A stretch of DNA of 10,662 nt from JAICYJ01 sp036263035 (lineage in GTDB: Bacteria; Actinomycetota; Thermoleophilia; Gaiellales; JAICJC01): the NCBI GenBank assembly GCA_036263035.1, contig DATAHR010000265.1, positions 1 to 10,662 on the forward strand, in the 5' to 3' direction. The position numbers were made by a program, and so were the translations under genes. The stretch's first letter is position 1, and each line of letters opens with the position of its first letter. Positions 5,997 to 10,662 of this stretch are shown here, piece by piece. A model generated the notes under the pieces. The model was not told the origin of the DNA, searched no databases, and worked only from the letters and a program-made list of their open reading frames with translations.

Positions 5997-6666
5997 GAGC
6001 AGGAAGGATCTCACCCAGCTGGCGCTGAGCATCCTTGCTCAGCAACCGACCGACGCGGTCGAGGCGTTCTCGAGCGACGGCGGCGTCGTGCCGCTTCGGA
6101 TCCTCCCGGAGCGCGGGCCGTTCCTGGTCGCCGAGGCGCCGCGGCTGCGGGTGCGCGACGGTCTCGACCTGCTGGTGCGTACGGATGACCCGGCGGGTGG
6201 CGGCCACGACATCTCGATGACGGTGGCGGAGCTTCGGGAGCAGGCCGACTGGATGTCGCGTGTGCATCTGCGGGTGCTCGACGTGCAGCGCCGGCACACC
6301 GTGCGGGTGACGCCGCGGGCACGGCTCGAGGAGGCGGCAACTGTGCACGTCCTGGGCGCTCGGGCGATCGCACAGGACGAGGAGATCGAGGTGCGGCTGG
6401 CCGACCTGTCGGCATCGGGCGTGGCGTTCGTCAGCGACCTGACGTTCCACGTCGGTGACAGGGTGGCGATGCTCGCGCGGCTTGGGGGGCGGTCGCTGCG
6501 CCTGCAGGCCCGGGTGCTGCAGACCTCGGCGATGGACGAGCTGCATCAGCGGGTGGGGTGCGAGATCCTGCAGATCGCGGATCAGGATCGACGGCGGATC
6601 GCGGACCTGGCGACGCAGGCGCCGGACACGGGATCGCCGGAGCAGCGGCTGCGGCCGACCGGCTGA
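5995..6666 (+). CDS. YcgR-like PilZ-domain protein, putative cyclic di-GMP receptor
   Basis: This is a 223-residue soluble protein without signal peptide or membrane segment. Residues of about 28-95 form an N-terminal YcgR-type domain, followed by a PilZ domain at about 98-205. Both c-di-GMP contact motifs are intact: R100-x-x-x-R104 in QRRHTVRV, and D137-x-S139-x-x-G142 in DLSASG. PilZ proteins of this two-domain type change conformation on c-di-GMP binding and act on motility, secretion or glycan export partners. Here the partner is unknown. The start is taken as GTG at 5995, with AGG five bases upstream; GTG at 5989 would add two residues with no better ribosome site. The gene lies 49 bases after the second NHL gene, so co-transcription is possible if the hairpin there is leaky. 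Confidence 0.85.
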   Translation: MSRKDLTQLALSILAQQPTDAVEAFSSDGGVVPLRILPERGPFLVAEAPRLRVRDGLDLLVRTDDPAGGGHDISMTVAELREQADWMSRVHLRVLDVQRRHTVRVTPRARLEEAATVHVLGARAIAQDEEIEVRLADLSASGVAFVSDLTFHVGDRVAMLARLGGRSLRLQARVLQTSAMDELHQRVGCEILQIADQDRRRIADLATQAPDTGSPEQRLRPTG

Positions 6667-6764
6667 CCGTCCAGGCCGGAGACCACGTCGTTCCGGGCGG
6701 GCGTGACGGCCGCGTCGCGGTTTCGTGAAGGGTCGTTGCGGGGGCGTGCTGCCGGCCTCCCCGA

Positions 6765-6770
6765 TACGCT
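6765..6770 (+). promoter_or_regulatory. -10 element of a likely leaderless decarboxylase transcript
   Basis: TACGCT (TAnnnT) ends nine bases before the ATG at 6780, so transcription would begin at or within a few bases of the start codon. No ribosome site precedes that ATG (GTCGCGCTC lies immediately upstream), which agrees with leaderless translation. No good -35 is seen at 17-18 bases; TTGCGG at 6736-6741 is too far upstream. Confidence 0.5.
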
Positions 6771-6779
6771 GTCGCGCTC

Positions 6780-8180
6780 ATGCCGTCCGAAGCTCCACTC
6801 GCCGATGCGGTCGACCGGTTCCTCGCCGATCCCGGCACCACCTTCACCGTCCCCGGCCACAAGCGCTCCTCCGAGCTCGCAACCCCGCTCCTCCTCCACG
6901 ACCTCCCGCTCGTCTCCGGCGCCGATGACTCCCGCATGGGCGGCGACGTGCTCGGCCGCGCCGAGCGCCTGGCCGCGCGGCTGTGGGGCGGCGACCTCTG
7001 CCGCTTCTCCGTCGCCGGCTCGACACACGGCAACCAGGCCCTCGCCCTCGCCGCCGCACGCCCGGGAGACCGCGTGCTCGTCGCCCGCACCCTGCACAAG
7101 TCCCTGTTCGGCGGCCTTGTGCTGGCCGGCCTCGACCCGGTGTGGGTATCGCCGAGCGTCGATGCCGAAAGCGGCCTCGCCACGGGCGTGCCGGCCGACG
7201 CCGTCCGTCGCGCGCTCGCCGAGGAGCCTGGCATTCGCGCGGTCTTCCTGGTCGAACCGAGCTACGTGGGGATGCTGTCCGACCTCGATGCGATCGCCGC
7301 CCTGGCCCACGACGCGGGCGTGCCGCTGATCGTCGACCAGGCGTGGGGCGCCCACCTCGGCTTCCACCCCGCGCTCCCGCCCCATGCGATCGCACGCGGG
7401 GCCGACGCCATGGTCACCTCGACCCACAAGAACCTGACGGCGTTCACGCAGGGCTCGATCGTGGTCGCCTGCGGCCGCCTGCTCGACCTGGCCCGTGTCG
7501 ACGAAGCGTTCGAGCTGCTGCACACGACCAGCCCCTCGGCGGCCATCCTCGCGTCGAGCGACCGCGCCCGGCAGCTGATGGAGGATCGCGGGCCGGAGCT
7601 GCTCGAGCGGACGATCGAGCTCGTGGCGGGCGCCCGCGACCGGCTTCGCCGGATCGACGGCCTGCACGTCTCCGAGGCGTCCGATCCCACCAAGCTCGTG
7701 CTCGGCCTGGCCGGCACCGGCGCCGACGGATTCCAGGTCGAGGCCGACCTGCTCGCCGACGGAGTCCGGCTGGAGATGGCCGACCGCGACACGCTCGTCC
7801 CGATCGTGACCATCGCCGACACCGCGACCACCGTTGACAGGCTCGTGAGCTCGATCGAGCGGTCGGTGGCCGCCCGCCGCTCGGCGCCACGGCCGATCGC
7901 CGCCTCGAGCGTGTGGTCGCTGCAGGCGATCACCGCGCTCAGCCCGCGCGATGCCTTCTTCGCTCCCCGCGAGCGCATCCCCGCGGAGCGGGCCGTCGGG
8001 CGCATCGCAGCCGAGACGGCTGCCCCCTACCCGCCGGGCATCCCCGCGATCGCGCCCGGCGAGGTGATCACTGACGACATCCTCGGCGCGCTGAGGCGCG
8101 AGGCCGCAGCCGGCACCCGGGTCGCGTACTGCTCGGATCCGACGCTCGAAACCCTGCTCGTCGTGGCCGAAGTGGTCTAG
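6780..8180 (+). CDS. Orn/Lys/Arg decarboxylase-family PLP enzyme
   Basis: This 466-residue enzyme belongs to the fold-type I PLP decarboxylases, which remove CO2 from arginine, lysine or ornithine to give polyamine precursors. The major domain shows PGHK (25-28), the phosphate-site segment GSTHGNQ (80-86), D186 in VDQAWGAH (expected to contact the PLP ring nitrogen), and the Schiff-base lysine K217 in STHKNLTAFTQGS. The C-terminal Orn/Lys/Arg domain follows at about 378-466, with the typical PYPPGIPAIAPGE (416-428). The length fits the short SpeA/YaaO-like class rather than the long enterobacterial CadA/AdiA class. The D-Q-A-W version of the ring-nitrogen motif differs from the D-E-A-H common in that class. 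ATG at 6780 has no ribosome site and sits just after a -10 element. The substrate cannot be decided from the sequence. No other polyamine gene is nearby. Confidence 0.88.
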   Translation: MPSEAPLADAVDRFLADPGTTFTVPGHKRSSELATPLLLHDLPLVSGADDSRMGGDVLGRAERLAARLWGGDLCRFSVAGSTHGNQALALAAARPGDRVLVARTLHKSLFGGLVLAGLDPVWVSPSVDAESGLATGVPADAVRRALAEEPGIRAVFLVEPSYVGMLSDLDAIAALAHDAGVPLIVDQAWGAHLGFHPALPPHAIARGADAMVTSTHKNLTAFTQGSIVVACGRLLDLARVDEAFELLHTTSPSAAILASSDRARQLMEDRGPELLERTIELVAGARDRLRRIDGLHVSEASDPTKLVLGLAGTGADGFQVEADLLADGVRLEMADRDTLVPIVTIADTATTVDRLVSSIERSVAARRSAPRPIAASSVWSLQAITALSPRDAFFAPRERIPAERAVGRIAAETAAPYPPGIPAIAPGEVITDDILGALRREAAAGTRVAYCSDPTLETLLVVAEVV

Positions 8181-8199
8181 CCCGGATACCTGAAGAAGA

Positions 8200-8217
8200 A
8201 ATCGGCTTAATCCGATT
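8200..8217 (-). terminator. Hairpin with pyrimidine tail, oriented for the minus strand
   Basis: AATCGG (8200-8205) and CCGATT (8212-8217) form a perfect 6-bp stem with a 6-base loop. Read on the minus strand, the stem is followed by TCTTCTTC, the most T-rich tract in the gap, as in a Rho-independent terminator. It could finish transcripts from the glycosyltransferase side before they run antisense into the decarboxylase gene. Confidence 0.4.
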
Positions 8218-8239
8218 CGCAAAACAGCCGACGATGACC

Positions 8240-8291
8240 GTGCGCCGGCCGCCTGAGAGATCTGAACCTCCTGCGGGGGAAACCGGCGCAC
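8240..8291. other. Structured element in the convergent gap (9-bp stem enclosing 34 bases)
   Basis: GTGCGCCGG (8240-8248) pairs perfectly with CCGGCGCAC (8283-8291). The enclosed segment has its own small potential stem, CCTC (8267-8270) with GGGG (8276-8279), including one G-U pair. The element is followed ten bases later by a strong hairpin, so on the plus strand the whole reads like a closed aptamer-type fold plus terminator. No gene lies downstream on either strand in the right orientation. It may be a small RNA, part of a 3' UTR, or a remnant. Confidence 0.4.
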
Positions 8292-8301
8292 TCCACGGAC
8301 A

Positions 8302-8334
8302 GTCGAGCCGTCTGAAGCAATCAGGCGGCTCGAC
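8302..8334. terminator. Strong bidirectional terminator hairpin between convergent genes
   Basis: GTCGAGCCGTCTGA (8302-8315) pairs with TCAGGCGGCTCGAC (8321-8334) over 14 bp with one G-U pair and the 5-base loop AGCAA. It lies 13 bases past the glycosyltransferase stop on the minus strand and about 120 bases past the decarboxylase stop on the plus strand. Both convergent units could use it. No T-tract follows on either side. Confidence 0.75.
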
Positions 8335-8347
8335 GTGTATCCGGGGC

Positions 8348-9324
8348 CTACCCGGCCCGGGCAGCCCGGGCCGCGTTGAAGTCCTCGGCCGCCTCCTCGA
8401 TCCCCGGCATCCCGCCGGGCCGCAGCGCCGCCCGCGCGTGGGCCGCGAACCGCCGGGGAGCATCCTCATCCACCCGCTTCAGCCGCTCTCCCCCGGGCAC
8501 GGTGAGCAACGCCTTGGCGGCAGCCGCCCGTGCGGCGAACGTGGCGGCCGTCAGCCCGCGCACCGCGTACTCCCCCGCGGCGCCGTGGTGCTTGCGGGCG
8601 TACATCGCCCGGCTGCGCTCCATCTGCGCGATCCGCCGCTCGGGAACGCCGCTCGTCGTGGCGTTCTCGAAGTGCACCAGCGACGCATACGGAAAGTACG
8701 CCGTCGCGTAGCCGGCCTCACGCATCCGCAGGCAGAGGTCCGGATCCTCCGAGTAGATGAACAGCCGCTCGTCGAACCCGCCCACCGCACGCAGCGCCGG
8801 GAGCCGGGCGAGGATGGCCGCCCCGCAGACCCAGTCGACGCGCACGATGTGATCCGGCTGCGACTGGATCCACCCCCGCCGCTGCAGCGTCAGGGTGGTC
8901 AGCGCCACGCGCGCCGGCGTGGGAAACCGGAACGCCGACGGCTGCTGGGTGCCGTCCGGGTTCAGGATCTTCGGCCCGCATGCCCCCACCTCAGGATGCT
9001 GATCCATGAACCGGCGCATGCGGTCGAGCATGCCCTCGTGGAGCACGGTGTCCTCGTTCAGGATGAGGACGAACCGGCCCTTCGCCCGGGCGATCGCCTG
9101 GTTGTGGTTGGCGCCGAACCCGTAGCGCCGGTCGCGCTCCACGATCTCGACCTGCGGGAACGCCTCGCGGACGGCCTCGGCGCTGCCGTCGGTGGATGCG
9201 TTGTCCACGACGATCGTCTGCAGGCCCGTCTCCCTCGCGGCCCCCTCGAGCGACCGCAGGCAATCCAGCATCAGCTCGCGGTTGTTGGTGTTGACCAGCG
9301 AGATGGTGATGTCGGGAGCGGCGC

Positions 9325-9328
<4 letters not shown>
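8348..9328 (-). CDS. Family 2 glycosyltransferase (rhamnosyltransferase-like)
   Basis: This 326-residue GT-A-fold enzyme is predicted to move a sugar from a nucleotide donor to a surface-glycan precursor at the cytoplasmic membrane face. Seen are the donor-binding start ITISLVNTNN (7-16), VVDNASTDGS (40-49), the metal/nucleotide motif in LILNEDTVL (N91-E92-D93 at the usual DxD position), VDWVCGAAILAR (164-175), and the acceptor/base region GGFDERLFIYSEDPDLCLR (183-201), followed by H219. This layout matches the WbbL/RfbF-like bacterial rhamnosyltransferase group. The C-terminal 80 residues are Ala/Arg-rich without clear membrane helices. The GTG at 9328 overlaps the epimerase TGA (GTGA), so translation is probably coupled. 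The frame is open further upstream to 10045, but that part is a shadow of the epimerase gene. Donor and acceptor are not determined. Confidence 0.88.
8353..8373 (-). terminator. GC hairpin at the 3' end of the glycosyltransferase coding region
   Basis: CGGCCCGGG (8353-8361) pairs perfectly with CCCGGGCCG (8365-8373) around the loop CAG. It covers the last codons (Ala/Arg-rich tail) and ends next to the TAG stop. With the 14-bp hairpin just beyond, it could act as the first part of a double terminator, although the Ala-Arg codon repeat alone could generate the pairing. Confidence 0.3.
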
Positions 9329-10443
<1,115 letters not shown>

Positions 10444-10467
10444 GTGCGACATGCTACCGGGCACGTA

Positions 10468-10496
10468 TTCAGGTGGCGTTCAGTGGCCGTTAACGG
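10468..10496. promoter_or_regulatory. Direct repeat and palindrome upstream of the epimerase start
   Basis: TTCAGGTGGC (10468-10477) recurs as TTCAGTGGC (10479-10487), one base shorter and about one helical turn away. It abuts the perfect 10-bp palindrome CCGTTAACGG (10487-10496), 44 bases upstream of the ATG at 10443. A weak minus-strand promoter (TTAACG at 10489-10494, 18-base spacer, GAATAC at 10465-10470) would overlap both. This could be an operator, but each part alone is weak. Confidence 0.3.
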
Positions 10497-10559
10497 GCGT
10501 CCGCAGGGCAGTCGCTCCAGGGTGTCGGCGGTCGATCCGGCGAGCGGCGCGCCAGCAGA

Positions 10560-10654
10560 GTTGCAAGCCGGAGGCTTGCGACGGTCGGGAGGAATCTGCG
10601 ATCAACGCAGATTCCGAGCGGGCGGCGGGACGAGCCAATATCGGCAATATTGGC
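10560..10654. other. Array of three tandem hairpins in the non-coding region at the window end
   Basis: The 219 bases from 10444 to the window end contain no credible gene. Within them are three separate inverted repeats: GTTGCAAGCC/GGCTTGCGAC (10560-10569 with 10573-10582, one G-U pair, loop GGA), GGAATCTGCG/CGCAGATTCC (10591-10600 with 10606-10615, perfect, loop ATCAA), and GCCAATAT/ATATTGGC (10634-10641 with 10647-10654, perfect, loop CGGCA). The stems are unrelated in sequence, while the linkers (GGTCGGGA, GAGCGGGCGGCGGGACGA, GAGGAGCG) are purine-rich on the plus strand. The third stem is strikingly AT-rich for this DNA. The array may continue past the edge. It could be a structured RNA, a repeat family, or stacked terminators of a gene outside the window. 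Confidence 0.6.
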
Positions 10655-10662
10655 GAGGAGCG

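Noticed and set aside
6736..6741. TTGCGG as a -35 for the decarboxylase promoter
   Set aside because: The spacing to TACGCT is 23 bases, too long for a normal sigma-70 promoter.
8250..8291. Minus-strand text ATCTCTCAGGC preceded by GCGCCG resembles the 3' part of a glycine riboswitch
   Set aside because: The conserved 5' GGGAGAG and the CCGAAGG-x-GCAA core are absent, and there is no downstream gene on that strand. At most it is a decayed remnant or chance.

Overview
This is high-GC bacterial DNA with dense coding, strong G/C third-position bias, GTG and TTG starts, ATGA/GTGA stop-start overlaps and one apparently leaderless gene. Together these suggest a deep actinobacterium; a Thermoleophilia-like lineage (Solirubrobacterales/Gaiellales type) is my inference, not something the sequence proves. 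There is no phage gene, transposase, CRISPR array, tRNA or rRNA in the window.

Layout. (1) 1-2160, + strand: the 3' end of a peptide/nickel-type ABC operon. It holds the last residues of a permease, then the paired ATPases OppD/DppD and OppF/DppF, joined by ATGA overlaps. (2) 2161-5962, + strand: two paralogous secreted NHL-repeat proteins, each with twelve recognisable repeats (probably two six-bladed beta-propellers). Each has its own promoter and a 5' leader. The two promoters share the same -35/-10 layout, and the two leaders share a small hairpin with one compensatory base-pair change, so the regulatory region was duplicated and kept with the gene. (3) 5963-8180, + strand: a YcgR-like PilZ protein (putative c-di-GMP receptor), then a PLP-dependent Orn/Lys/Arg decarboxylase-family enzyme that appears to be leaderless. 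(4) 8181-8347: a convergent intergenic region with three successive hairpins, including a 14-bp terminator-like stem. (5) 8348-10443, - strand: a two-gene sugar cassette. A nucleotide-sugar epimerase/dehydratase with a zinc-ribbon-like insertion is followed by a family 2 glycosyltransferase with a GTGA overlap. (6) 10444-10662: a non-coding region with a palindrome and a short direct repeat near the epimerase start, then three unrelated near-perfect hairpins in under 100 bp that run up to the window edge.

How the parts fit. The ABC genes import a small peptide or similar solute. The NHL pair is exported and probably acts outside the membrane as a binding scaffold or lyase-like propeller; no catalytic residues can be assigned. 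The epimerase and glycosyltransferase probably make and transfer a deoxy- or epimerised sugar for a cell-surface glycan. The PilZ protein would link c-di-GMP to some surface or motility output, but no partner is visible here.

The most unusual items are the duplicated promoter-plus-leader-hairpin module of the NHL genes and the terminal hairpin array. The structured element in the convergent gap comes next.
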